A DNA stretch of 64,000 nt from SAR86 cluster bacterium (GTDB lineage: Bacteria; Pseudomonadota; Gammaproteobacteria; Magnimaribacterales; Magnimaribacteraceae). The translations under genes were made by a program, and so were the position numbers. Shown here one piece after another: positions 34,924 through 43,116 of the stretch; the first letter of the stretch is position 1, and every line of letters begins with the position of its first letter. The notes beneath the pieces are model-generated. The model had not been told where the DNA came from, did no database searches, and saw only the letters and a program-made list of their open reading frames with translations. Location: positions 310,001 to 374,000 of the forward strand of contig CP097969.1 in the NCBI GenBank assembly GCA_023703575.1. Direction: 5' to 3'.

Positions 34924-35769
34924 ATGAGTGATTCTGAATATGTGCCTCCCAAGGTTTGGACATGGGACAAAGAAAGCGGTGGAAGGTTTGCAAATATTAA
35001 TAGGCCCATTTCAGGTGCAACTCATGAAAAGGAACTTCCTGTTGGTAAGCATCCTTTGCAACTTTATTCATTAGGTACTCCAAATGGAATCAAAGTGACA
35101 ATTCTACTAGAAGAATTGTTAGCCCTTGGTCATGAAGGAGCTGAATACGATGCATTCTTAATAAACATAGGAGATGGTTCTCAATTTGGAAGCGGTTTTG
35201 TTGAAATTAATCCGAATTCGAAAATACCTGCATTATTAGATACAAGCACAGATCCCTCCACTCGTGTCTTTGAATCGGGAGCAATATTGGTGTATTTGGC
35301 GGAGAAATTTGGAGAATTTTTACCTACAGATCCTTCAGATAGAGCTGAGTGCATGTCTTGGCTATTTTGGCAAATGGGAAGTGCCCCTTATCTAGGAGGT
35401 GGTTTTGGCCATTTTTATGCATATGCACCGGAGAAATATGAATATCCTATAAATAGATTTGCAATGGAAGTAAAAAGACAATTAGATGTTTTAGATAGAA
35501 ATTTAGAATCCAGAGAATATCTATGTGGAAGTGAATATAATATTTCAGATATAGCTGTGCATTCTTGGTATGGCACATTAGTTCTGAATAATGCTTACAA
35601 TGCTTCAGAATTCTTGGAAGTAGAATCTTATAAACATGTAGGACGATGGGCAAAGCAAATTAAAGAAAGGCCTGCTTATAAAAGAGGGTCTTTGGTTAAT
35701 AAAAAACCGAATGGACCGGATGATAAATCAATCTTAGAGCGTCACGATGCAAGCGATATAAAGCTTTAG
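34924..35769 (+). CDS. yghU: YghU-type glutathione S-transferase (disulfide-bond reductase-like)
   Basis: 281 residues. The N-terminal extension KVWTWDKESGGRFANINRP and GATHEKELPVGKHPLQLYSLGTPNG identify the YghU/YfcG nu-class GST group, which binds two glutathiones and reduces disulfides. QFGSGFVEINPNSKIPALLD holds the cis-Pro and ESGAILVYLAEKFG the next signature. AAAGGAGATTTT precedes ATG 34924. It ends two bases from the convergent NCS2 permease stop. Confidence 0.93.
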   Translation: MSDSEYVPPKVWTWDKESGGRFANINRPISGATHEKELPVGKHPLQLYSLGTPNGIKVTILLEELLALGHEGAEYDAFLINIGDGSQFGSGFVEINPNSKIPALLDTSTDPSTRVFESGAILVYLAEKFGEFLPTDPSDRAECMSWLFWQMGSAPYLGGGFGHFYAYAPEKYEYPINRFAMEVKRQLDVLDRNLESREYLCGSEYNISDIAVHSWYGTLVLNNAYNASEFLEVESYKHVGRWAKQIKERPAYKRGSLVNKKPNGPDDKSILERHDASDIKL

Positions 35770-35771
35770 TT

Positions 35772-37061
35772 CTAAAGAAAGATAAATTTAGCAACAAAAA
35801 TCATTGTAAGGAACCATGCTCCTGATGATATTTGTTTTATTTGACCAATAAAGGTTTTAATTGCTACATAAGCTAGGAATCCTAAAGCTATTCCATTCGC
35901 TATAGAGAAAGTAAGAGGAATCATGACAATCATCACTAAGGCAGGCAGTAATTCTGATTGATCATTCCAATCAAGTGTTTCCATTCCACTTAGCATTAAT
36001 ATTGCAACATAAATTAATGCACCTGCCGTGGCATATGCTGGCACAGCTGCAGCAAGAGGAGATAAGAAAGTAGCTAGAAGAAAAAGAAGTCCTACCACAA
36101 TTGCTGTTATTCCAGTTCTCCCTCCTGCCTCTATACCAGCAGAACTTTCAACATAGCTCGTCACAGGTGCACAACCTAGAAAAGATCCAAAAATACTTGA
36201 ACTACTATCTGCCTTAAGTGCTTTATCCAAATTTTTTATTTTTCCTGAATCAGATATTAGACCTGCTCTTGAAGCTACTCCGAAAAGTGTTCCTGCTGTA
36301 TCAAAAAGATTAACGAAAAGAAAAGACATAATAATGCTTAACATTGTTATGTCTAAGGCACCAATAATATCTAACTTAAGGAAAACTGGAGAAATATCTG
36401 GAGGTAAAGCAAATACTCCCTCAAATTTCACAAGGCCCAAAAGGATACTCATTAAAGTCACAGCCAGTATTCCTATTATTATTGCCCCAGGTGTTTTTTT
36501 AATGGAAAGGATTGATATCAATAAAAATCCAAGACCAGCCAGTAGTGTTGGTGGATTCGTAAAGTCACCTAAACTCAAAAATGTGGCACCATTAGCTTCA
36601 ATGATCCCTCCATTTTTGAGTCCTATAAAGCCTATGAATAAGCCTACACCTGCACCCATAGCAATTCTCAGATTCATAGGTATGCTATCTAGCATCCATC
36701 TACGTAAGGGTGTAATGCTCATGATAAAAAATAAAACACCTGCAATAAAAACTGATCCTAAGGCAACTTCCCAAGAGTATCCCATTTCACCAACAACTGT
36801 ATAAGTAAAAAAAGCATTAAGACCCATACCTGGAGCAAGTCCAACAGGCCAGTTTGCAAAAAGACCCATAACAAAACATGCTACGGCAGCAGCCAGGCAA
36901 GTTCCCACGAAAATTGCTCCATGATCCATGCCTGATTGAGCCATCATTTGTGGATTAACAAAGATGATATAGGCCATGGTTATAAAAGTAGTAACTCCAG
37001 CAAGCACTTCCTTTTGAAAGGTTGTTTTATGTAAATCAATTGAAAAATATTTCTCTAGCAT
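35772..37061 (-). CDS. NCS2-family permease (AzgA/GhxP-like)
   Basis: 429 residues with about a dozen hydrophobic segments. Signatures: TTFITMAYIIFVNPQMMAQSGM near the N-terminus, GLAPGMGLNAFFTYTVVGEMGYSW, GAGVGLFIGFIGLKN, FDTAGTLFGVASRAGL and SYVESSAGIEAGGRTG, all of the nucleobase:cation symporter-2 group that carries adenine, guanine or hypoxanthine. Which purine is carried cannot be told. It is divergent from the TonB receptor and lies near a purine-type phosphoribosyltransferase (39668), which suggests purine scavenging. The start is at 37059-37061. Confidence 0.92.
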   Translation of the reverse strand: MLEKYFSIDLHKTTFQKEVLAGVTTFITMAYIIFVNPQMMAQSGMDHGAIFVGTCLAAAVACFVMGLFANWPVGLAPGMGLNAFFTYTVVGEMGYSWEVALGSVFIAGVLFFIMSITPLRRWMLDSIPMNLRIAMGAGVGLFIGFIGLKNGGIIEANGATFLSLGDFTNPPTLLAGLGFLLISILSIKKTPGAIIIGILAVTLMSILLGLVKFEGVFALPPDISPVFLKLDIIGALDITMLSIIMSFLFVNLFDTAGTLFGVASRAGLISDSGKIKNLDKALKADSSSSIFGSFLGCAPVTSYVESSAGIEAGGRTGITAIVVGLLFLLATFLSPLAAAVPAYATAGALIYVAILMLSGMETLDWNDQSELLPALVMIVMIPLTFSIANGIALGFLAYVAIKTFIGQIKQISSGAWFLTMIFVAKFIFL

Positions 37062-37207
37062 GAATTTATAAATTTTAATTTTTATGTACTTTAAAGAATT
37101 TTTACCTTGGTTGTTGTAAAAATGTCATAAAAAAAGTAAATAAAAGTATGAAAAAGTGTCTTATAGGGTTCAAAAGGATTTTTTTTTGAGATTCTTGTCA
37201 TCAATCC

Positions 37208-37235
37208 TTGCAAGTAAAACGATCAACGGTATGAT
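37208..37235 (+). promoter_or_regulatory. Sigma-70-type promoter of the TonB receptor gene
   Basis: TTGCAA at 37208-37213, a 16-base spacer and TATGAT at 37230-37235, with transcription expected near 37242. AAGGA follows at 37255-37259, seven bases before the ATG at 37266. Both hexamers and the spacing are good; no regulator site is identified in the roughly 200-base divergent gap. Confidence 0.6.
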
Positions 37236-37265
37236 ATATTTTTGGTTGCAAGACAAGGATTTTAA

Positions 37266-39605
37266 ATGACAATATTAAAACTTCTCTTTAGGTCTTTCCT
37301 CTCAATTTCGTTTGCGCTTCCAATAATCTTCACCACATCAAATCTATTCGGTAATGAGTTAGTTATTGATGAAGTTATTGTTACTGCTGAAAAGAGAGCC
37401 GAAAGCTTACAAGATGTTTCAAAAGCGGTTACTGCTTTAAGTAGCGAAGAAATAGAAAGAAAAAACTTAGTTGATTTCGTAGGACTCAGTGCAATAGCTC
37501 CGGGTGTTACAGTAGCAAAGAATGAGGGTTATAAAACTATTATCTCTATTCGTGGAGTGGGTGATGAAACTAACCAAAATGCAATTGCTGCACCTTCGGT
37601 CGCTTTGCATATGGATGGCATTTTCATTGCTTCTAAGTTTTCATTAAGAACAGATTTTATTGATCTTGAAAGGATTGAAGTTCTAAGGGGTCCACAAGGA
37701 ACTTTATTTGGGCAGAACTCAACAGGAGGTACCGTAAATGTTATTAGCACGGCACCAACCTTTGATGAACTCTCTGGTAAGGTCGATCTAACTCTGGGCG
37801 ATTATGATCTCACTAAGGCCAGAGGAGCTGTAAACATTCCTCTATCAGATAGTGTAGCTACAAGATTTTCTTGGGTTTCAACAGATCATGACGGTTTTTC
37901 AGAAAATTTAGTGACTGGTCAGGATTTAGATGATGCTTCTCATTCAAGTTTAAGATCTGATTGGCTTTTTGATATCAGTGATTCAACTAGTCTAAGAGTA
38001 TTTGCTCAATATTTTGAAGCCGACAACAATGGTGCAGCTATGAAAGGGCTCGATGATCCTACTCCAGACCCCAGACAACTCAGACAGGACTCCATTTCTG
38101 ACTACGAACTTACTTCTGAGGTCTTTGCTGGGATCCTTACATCTGATTTAGGGGTCGCAAATTTGAAAATTCTGGCTAGTATGCAAGAAGATGATATCTA
38201 CGTCGTTAGAGATAACGATAGGCACAATTATGGGGATGTACACCAAGACGGTCCCATGAAAGGCTTTCCTTATAATAGATCAGAGTTTAGACCAGAAACT
38301 TCTTTAGTTGAGACAACAACTTTTGAGATCAATCTTATATCGAATGAACCACTTTTCGGAAATACAGATTGGATATTAGGAGCCTTCTATTTTGATCATG
38401 AAATAGAAAATAATATCTATGAAGTTAAAGACGTTAATAATAATAAGCAAGCTGCACTTATGGATGGGCAATTTACTCCTTATACCCATGCACCAATCTG
38501 TGCAACAAACCCTTTTGAAGGTATTTGCTTTGCTGCTTATGATGCTGAACTAGGATTTGTTTCAGAAGCATATCCAACGAGAGAATCTCAATCTCTTTAT
38601 GGGCAGGCAACTGTAAATATTGATGAGAGTAATAGATTAGTGTTCGGTTTAAGATATACCGAAGACGAATTTGAGAGTGACGTAACTAACTTTTTTGGAT
38701 TGCAACAGTACCTGATTCAGGACGAGTTAGATGAAACTACAGGTAGACTCGCTTATGAGCTAGATCTTTCTGACAACACTATGATTTATCTTTCATATAC
38801 GAAAGGATTCAAGCCAGGGGGTAGTAATTTGACTTTCGGATATCCTCCGGAAAATGAGGGTTTTGGTGCGGCGCCTGCACCGCAGCTTATTTTCCCTTTC
38901 TTCGAAAGTGAAATGATAGATGCTTATGAAGTAGGTTTAAAATCTGATTTCCTTGAAGGTCGTATGAGAGCAAATATATCTGCTTTTACATATGACTATG
39001 AGAATCTTCAGTTTCAGTCAACAGATCCTGATATTTACAGAGGAGGGGTTGCTAATATTCCCGAATCAGAAATGCAAGGACTTGAGTTAGAGCTCATCGG
39101 ATTAGTATCTGAAAATCTATCTTTTGATCTAAGAGTTGCTTATCTCGATACTGAAGTTACATCATCTTACGAAGCTTTAGATAATCTTAATGCAGAATTG
39201 TACTTCTTCGGGGAAGAGCCAATACGTTATTCTTTGAGAGAGGACATAAGAGGAAATGAGTTAGCAAAAAGTCCTGAGCTTACCGCTAACTTTGGTATTG
39301 AATATAATACTGAAACTCAATATGGTTTATTAACAACTACTGCTGAATTTATTTACCGTGGAGATTTCCAACAGAGAGTCTTCAATAATCCTTTTATTGA
39401 TCAGGTAGACTCTTACTCTATAGTTAACTTTACCGCTAGCTTAGATCTAATTGGGGATCAATGGGGTATAGACTTCATGGTTCTGAATGCTGGAGACAAA
39501 GATGGAATGAATTCCAGTATGACTGATGTTTTTGGTGTTGCCGGAACAGGTATTGAGTACATACCACCCCGTCAATACATGGGTAGAGTCAGTTATAGCT
39601 TTTAA
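37266..39605 (+). CDS. TonB-dependent outer-membrane receptor
   Basis: 779 residues. A signal peptide of about 29 residues leads to the TonB-box-like VIDEVIVTAEKR (34-44), a plug domain (about 45-170, with LSAIAPGVTV and IEVLRGPQGTLFGQNSTGGTVNVI), then a beta-barrel ending in the classical terminal aromatic residue (MGRVSYSF). It imports a scarce substrate with TonB energy. The long barrel, FYDFD/FTYDYENLQF repeats and lack of a nearby fhuBCD-type system give no substrate; the adjacent NCS2 permease is compatible with purine or another small organic compound. A perfect hairpin follows. Confidence 0.95.
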   Translation: MTILKLLFRSFLSISFALPIIFTTSNLFGNELVIDEVIVTAEKRAESLQDVSKAVTALSSEEIERKNLVDFVGLSAIAPGVTVAKNEGYKTIISIRGVGDETNQNAIAAPSVALHMDGIFIASKFSLRTDFIDLERIEVLRGPQGTLFGQNSTGGTVNVISTAPTFDELSGKVDLTLGDYDLTKARGAVNIPLSDSVATRFSWVSTDHDGFSENLVTGQDLDDASHSSLRSDWLFDISDSTSLRVFAQYFEADNNGAAMKGLDDPTPDPRQLRQDSISDYELTSEVFAGILTSDLGVANLKILASMQEDDIYVVRDNDRHNYGDVHQDGPMKGFPYNRSEFRPETSLVETTTFEINLISNEPLFGNTDWILGAFYFDHEIENNIYEVKDVNNNKQAALMDGQFTPYTHAPICATNPFEGICFAAYDAELGFVSEAYPTRESQSLYGQATVNIDESNRLVFGLRYTEDEFESDVTNFFGLQQYLIQDELDETTGRLAYELDLSDNTMIYLSYTKGFKPGGSNLTFGYPPENEGFGAAPAPQLIFPFFESEMIDAYEVGLKSDFLEGRMRANISAFTYDYENLQFQSTDPDIYRGGVANIPESEMQGLELELIGLVSENLSFDLRVAYLDTEVTSSYEALDNLNAELYFFGEEPIRYSLREDIRGNELAKSPELTANFGIEYNTETQYGLLTTTAEFIYRGDFQQRVFNNPFIDQVDSYSIVNFTASLDLIGDQWGIDFMVLNAGDKDGMNSSMTDVFGVAGTGIEYIPPRQYMGRVSYSF

Positions 39606-39611
39606 TTAGAA

Positions 39612-39643
39612 ATAAGAGCCTTCTGAATTTAGGAGGCTCTTAT
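39612..39643 (+). terminator. Rho-independent-type terminator after the TonB receptor
   Basis: ATAAGAGCCT at 39612-39621 and its exact complement AGGCTCTTAT at 39634-39643 form a perfect 10-bp stem, with a 12-base loop. The downstream tail CTTACTTCCCC is only moderately T-rich. It separates the receptor from the phosphoribosyltransferase, whose transcript must begin in the next 25 bases or read through. Confidence 0.8.
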
Positions 39644-39667
39644 CTTACTTCCCCTTTACTATTTATC

Positions 39668-40231
39668 ATGGAAAAGCTTTACATCGGAGCCGATGAGCTT
39701 CTAGAAGACTCCTTTAAACTTGCTTGGAAAGTTTTCGAGAGTGGCTATCGTCCTAACTATATAGTAGGAGTTTGGAGAGGTGGTGCTCCGGTAGGAATCG
39801 CGGTTCAAGAGTTGTTGGATATTTTAAGTGTTCCTTCAGATCACATTTCAATACGAACGTCTTACTATTCTAGTATGGGCAAACGAAAAGATAATGTTCA
39901 AGTTTATGGATTGAGTTATTTAATAGAGAAACTCGAATCTGAAGATTCCTTGCTTATAGTTGATGATGTTTATGATACGGGTAAATCGATCAGTCAAATT
40001 ATTATCGACCTCGAAAAAGCTTGTAAAAAAAATACCCCTGAAATAAGGGTTGCTACTCCCTATTTCAAACCAACGCAAAATATAACCGACAGAGACCCCG
40101 ACTACTTCATTCATGAAACAGAAAAATGGTTAGTTTTTCCGCACGAGCTCGAAGGCTTGTCTACTAAAGAGATAAAGGAAAATAAACCCGAATTAAAAGA
40201 TTTATTGGATAAAATCATTCCAAAACTTTAA
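39668..40231 (+). CDS. Purine-type (hypoxanthine-like) phosphoribosyltransferase
   Basis: 187 residues of the PRTase fold. SLLIVDDVYDTGKS (94-107) is the PRPP-binding motif and VGVWRGGAPVG (33-43) the family N-terminal loop; SSMGKRKDNVQVYG resembles the flexible flap. Nucleobase specificity is judged purine, probably hypoxanthine or xanthine, but the base-contacting segment is not decisive. A TACTAT hexamer ends only five bases before the ATG and there is no Shine-Dalgarno, so the mRNA may be leaderless. It belongs to a purine-salvage neighbourhood with guaBA, NCS2 permease and apt. Confidence 0.82.
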   Translation: MEKLYIGADELLEDSFKLAWKVFESGYRPNYIVGVWRGGAPVGIAVQELLDILSVPSDHISIRTSYYSSMGKRKDNVQVYGLSYLIEKLESEDSLLIVDDVYDTGKSISQIIIDLEKACKKNTPEIRVATPYFKPTQNITDRDPDYFIHETEKWLVFPHELEGLSTKEIKENKPELKDLLDKIIPKL

Positions 40232-40273
40232 ATTTTTTCTTCCTGGATGCTAATATGTTCAAAGGGAGAAAAA

Positions 40274-41035
40274 ATGGATAAAACTTCAAAAAATATACTA
40301 ATTTATGGTGTCCCTTTTTCACAACCAGTGCGCGCTGTAATGTGGTTGATGTTAATAAAGAAATTTCCTTTCAAATTGAAGTTAACAAACCCAGGCTCTT
40401 CATCGGAGGGTGGAAGTCGTCATCCTGACTTCTTAAAAAAGTTTCCCACTGGAACCATTCCGAGTTTAGAGGATCCAGATACAGGATTTGCCATATCAGA
40501 ATCGCATGCCATTATGTGTTACTTGTGTAATAAATATAATTGGGACGATTTATATCCAGTTAATCCAGAAAAAAGAGCAAAAGTAGATTCTTACTTACAT
40601 CTACATCACAGAAACATAAGAGAAGCTTCAATAGGTATTGTTGCACCAAAAGTCAGAAAAGACCTAAGCTTTTCAGAAGATTTTTTAGCCGCATCTAAAT
40701 CTAATATAGAAAAAGCTTTTGAGGCAATTGAAATAGGCTGGTTGAGAGACTCAAGATTTTTAATTGGAGACACTATGACAATTGCTGATATCTCTGCATA
40801 TGTTGAGATAGGCCAACTGCAAAGTATGTTCACCAATGTCTATAATTTTGAGCCATATCCTAATATTCGAAAGTGGTTAAAGGAGATGCAAAATGTAGAT
40901 TATCATGATGATATCCATGTCGCCTTATTTGAGTTGGGTGATATAAGTAAGGAGGCTCCACCTATAGAGGTAATAATTAATGCAAATAAGAAAGCTTTTA
41001 AGGTAATTGAAGAAAAGATAACCGATATGCTGTAA
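40274..41035 (+). CDS. Glutathione S-transferase, theta-like
   Basis: 253 residues from ATG 40274, which has AAGGGAG seven bases upstream; an ATG at 40247 would add nine residues without support. The N-terminal domain has YGVPFSQPVRAVMW and PTGTIPSLEDPDTGFAISESHAIMCYL (cis-Pro and the glutathione gamma-glutamyl pair), and FLIGDTMTIADISAYVEI is the N-cap motif. Ser in PFSQP is the likely catalytic residue of a theta-type enzyme. It begins a run of same-strand genes through 47113. Confidence 0.92.
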   Translation: MDKTSKNILIYGVPFSQPVRAVMWLMLIKKFPFKLKLTNPGSSSEGGSRHPDFLKKFPTGTIPSLEDPDTGFAISESHAIMCYLCNKYNWDDLYPVNPEKRAKVDSYLHLHHRNIREASIGIVAPKVRKDLSFSEDFLAASKSNIEKAFEAIEIGWLRDSRFLIGDTMTIADISAYVEIGQLQSMFTNVYNFEPYPNIRKWLKEMQNVDYHDDIHVALFELGDISKEAPPIEVIINANKKAFKVIEEKITDML

Positions 41036-41076
41036 AAAATGTTGTAATATATTGGTTAAATTAATTTTTTTGAAAT

Positions 41077-41883
41077 ATGAATATTGAAGCTGAATTTAAT
41101 TATAGAAAACCACTTAAAGAAAATGAAGCTAAGCCTGCTTATGGCCTAGATAATGAATCTGAAGACAAAAATACTATCCCTGAGTTCTTAAAGTCATTTA
41201 AGAAGACAGTGCACAATGCCAGAGAATTTGACTTTGACATTACAATGGGGGGGTTTGAATTAATTAACCACGTATCTTCTGTTCAGGATTTTTACAATGA
41301 TGAAGAAGTTGTGAGTGTTTATTACGAAGAAATGGCTTCCCACGTTAAAGAAAAAGTAGGTGCAGATAAAGTACAAATCTTTTCTCACATAACAAGAAAT
41401 GAAGCTCAAGCTGAAACTGGTGAGAGAAAAGGAGGGCACAGATTAGTCCATAATGACTTCACAACTAGTTTTGGCGCAACACTAGATCCATTTTTAAAAG
41501 AGACAGGAATAAATCCTCAAAGGATTGTTGTTTACAATCTTTGGAGGAGATTTGATGAGGACGGCGTAGATACGCCATTTGCTGTTTGCGATAAAAGATC
41601 AGTTTCTGATAAAGAATTGATACCAACAGACTTATTTAATTATCTTCCTGATCAACCAAATGCCTTGACGGTTGAAATTTGTCAGTCTTCTCACAGTGAT
41701 TTACATAAGTGGTATTTCTATCCAGAAATGAATAGAGATGAAGTCCTTATGTTTAAAACTTATGATTCTGAGGAAAAACCTTTTATTCCAACATTGCACA
41801 GTGCATTCGATCATCCAGATACTCCCGAGGGCGCTTCACCAAGAGAAAGCATAGAAGTCAGAGCAGTTTGTTTCTTCGATTAG
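41077..41883 (+). CDS. CmcJ/NvfI-family oxidoreductase
   Basis: 268 residues. HNDFTTSFG with VYNLWRRFDEDGVDTPFAVCDKRSV, then DLHKWYFYPEMNRDEVLMFKTYDS and PRESIEVRAVCFF match the CmcJ/NvfI group, which includes 7-alpha-cephem-methoxylase subunit CmcJ and fungal endoperoxide-forming NvfI, non-heme iron / 2-oxoglutarate-type enzymes. The His and Asp (HNDF) and His in the H-S-AF-HP segment are candidate metal ligands. The likely role is hydroxylation or related oxidation of a small carboxylate. An aminotransferase starts eight bases after its stop. Confidence 0.85.
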   Translation: MNIEAEFNYRKPLKENEAKPAYGLDNESEDKNTIPEFLKSFKKTVHNAREFDFDITMGGFELINHVSSVQDFYNDEEVVSVYYEEMASHVKEKVGADKVQIFSHITRNEAQAETGERKGGHRLVHNDFTTSFGATLDPFLKETGINPQRIVVYNLWRRFDEDGVDTPFAVCDKRSVSDKELIPTDLFNYLPDQPNALTVEICQSSHSDLHKWYFYPEMNRDEVLMFKTYDSEEKPFIPTLHSAFDHPDTPEGASPRESIEVRAVCFFD

Positions 41884-41890
41884 CTTTCAA

Positions 41891-43111
41891 ATGAAAAATA
41901 CTACATACGAAGTAACGAAATCAAATGAATACTTCGAAAAGGCTAAGGAAGTTATTCCTGGAGGCATATTTGGACATTATAAGTATGCGGTAAGAGATAC
42001 TGGACCTAAATTTTTTTCTAGATCCGAAGGGGCATATTTTTGGGATCTTGATGATAACCGATACATAGATTTAATGTGTGGATATGGTCCATCAATTTTA
42101 GGCTATAACCATCCCGAAGTAGAAGAAGCATTCAAGACCTCTTCTGAAAAAGGAAATACTGTTAGTTTAGCATCGCCAATTATGGTTGACCTTGCAACTA
42201 AGTTAGTTGAAATGGTAGATATTGCAGATTGGGCCTTGTTTGGAAAGAATGGAGGAGATGCAACAAGCTTAGCTGTAATGATAGCTCGTGAATACACGTC
42301 AAAGAGGAAGATAGTAAAAATTGATGACGGTTATCACGGCGTTGCCCCTTGGATGCAAGATAAAAGTAGGCCAGGTATTATTGACTCTGATAATGAACAT
42401 GTCTTGAAGATTAAATGGAATGACATTGAAGGCTTAGAAGAATTGCTCAGCTTGAATGGAGATGATATTGCTTGTTTTATCTCCTCGCCATACGACCATC
42501 CCGTCTCACGAGATAACTCTCTACCTGAAGAGGGCTACTGGAAGAAAATTACATCTTTATGCGAACAATATGGAGTTTTGACTATTGTCGATGATGTGAG
42601 GGCTGGATTTAGAATAAATCTAGGCGGCTCTAATGTAGCTTTTGATTTTTCACCGGATATGATTTGCTTTGGCAAGGCTATTGCTAATGGCCACCCTCTA
42701 GCATCATTGGTCGGTAAAGAAAAGCTGAAGCATTCTGCTGAAAAAGTTTACTTTACTGGTACTCAGTTTTTTAGTGCACCTCCCATGGCTGCTGCACTCG
42801 CAACTCTTGATCAATTGCAGAAGGAAAATGCTCCAAATAAACTGATTGAGTATGGTGAGAATCTTAATAGAAGACTTGTTAAAGTTGCTGAGAAAGAAGG
42901 TTTTAACTTAATTGCCTCAGGAATACCTTCTATGCCTTATTATCGATTGGAGGATGTAGACTTTGAAACCCATTTCAGATGGATTGACGAATGTGTGAGG
43001 AGAGGTGTCTACATGCTTGGATACCATAATCATTTTATTTCTCTAGCTCATCGCAATGAAGACATTGATTTTATAGAGAATACTGCAAAACAGGCCTTTC
43101 AAAGCTTATAA
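41891..43111 (+). CDS. Class III PLP aminotransferase
   Basis: 406 residues. Start motif AKEVIPGGIFGHYKYA resembles glutamate-1-semialdehyde aminotransferases; GKNGGDAT (118-125) binds the cofactor phosphate, VDDVRAGFR (233-241) replaces the usual DEV with DDV, and CFGKAIANG carries the Schiff-base K262. Substrate unknown; the position between a CmcJ-type oxidase and a PhoD-type phosphatase suggests catabolism of an amino-containing ester or sulfonate. It is 8 bases after the oxidase and 5 bases before the phosphatase gene. Confidence 0.9.
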   Translation: MKNTTYEVTKSNEYFEKAKEVIPGGIFGHYKYAVRDTGPKFFSRSEGAYFWDLDDNRYIDLMCGYGPSILGYNHPEVEEAFKTSSEKGNTVSLASPIMVDLATKLVEMVDIADWALFGKNGGDATSLAVMIAREYTSKRKIVKIDDGYHGVAPWMQDKSRPGIIDSDNEHVLKIKWNDIEGLEELLSLNGDDIACFISSPYDHPVSRDNSLPEEGYWKKITSLCEQYGVLTIVDDVRAGFRINLGGSNVAFDFSPDMICFGKAIANGHPLASLVGKEKLKHSAEKVYFTGTQFFSAPPMAAALATLDQLQKENAPNKLIEYGENLNRRLVKVAEKEGFNLIASGIPSMPYYRLEDVDFETHFRWIDECVRRGVYMLGYHNHFISLAHRNEDIDFIENTAKQAFQSL

Positions 43112-43116
43112 AGAGG

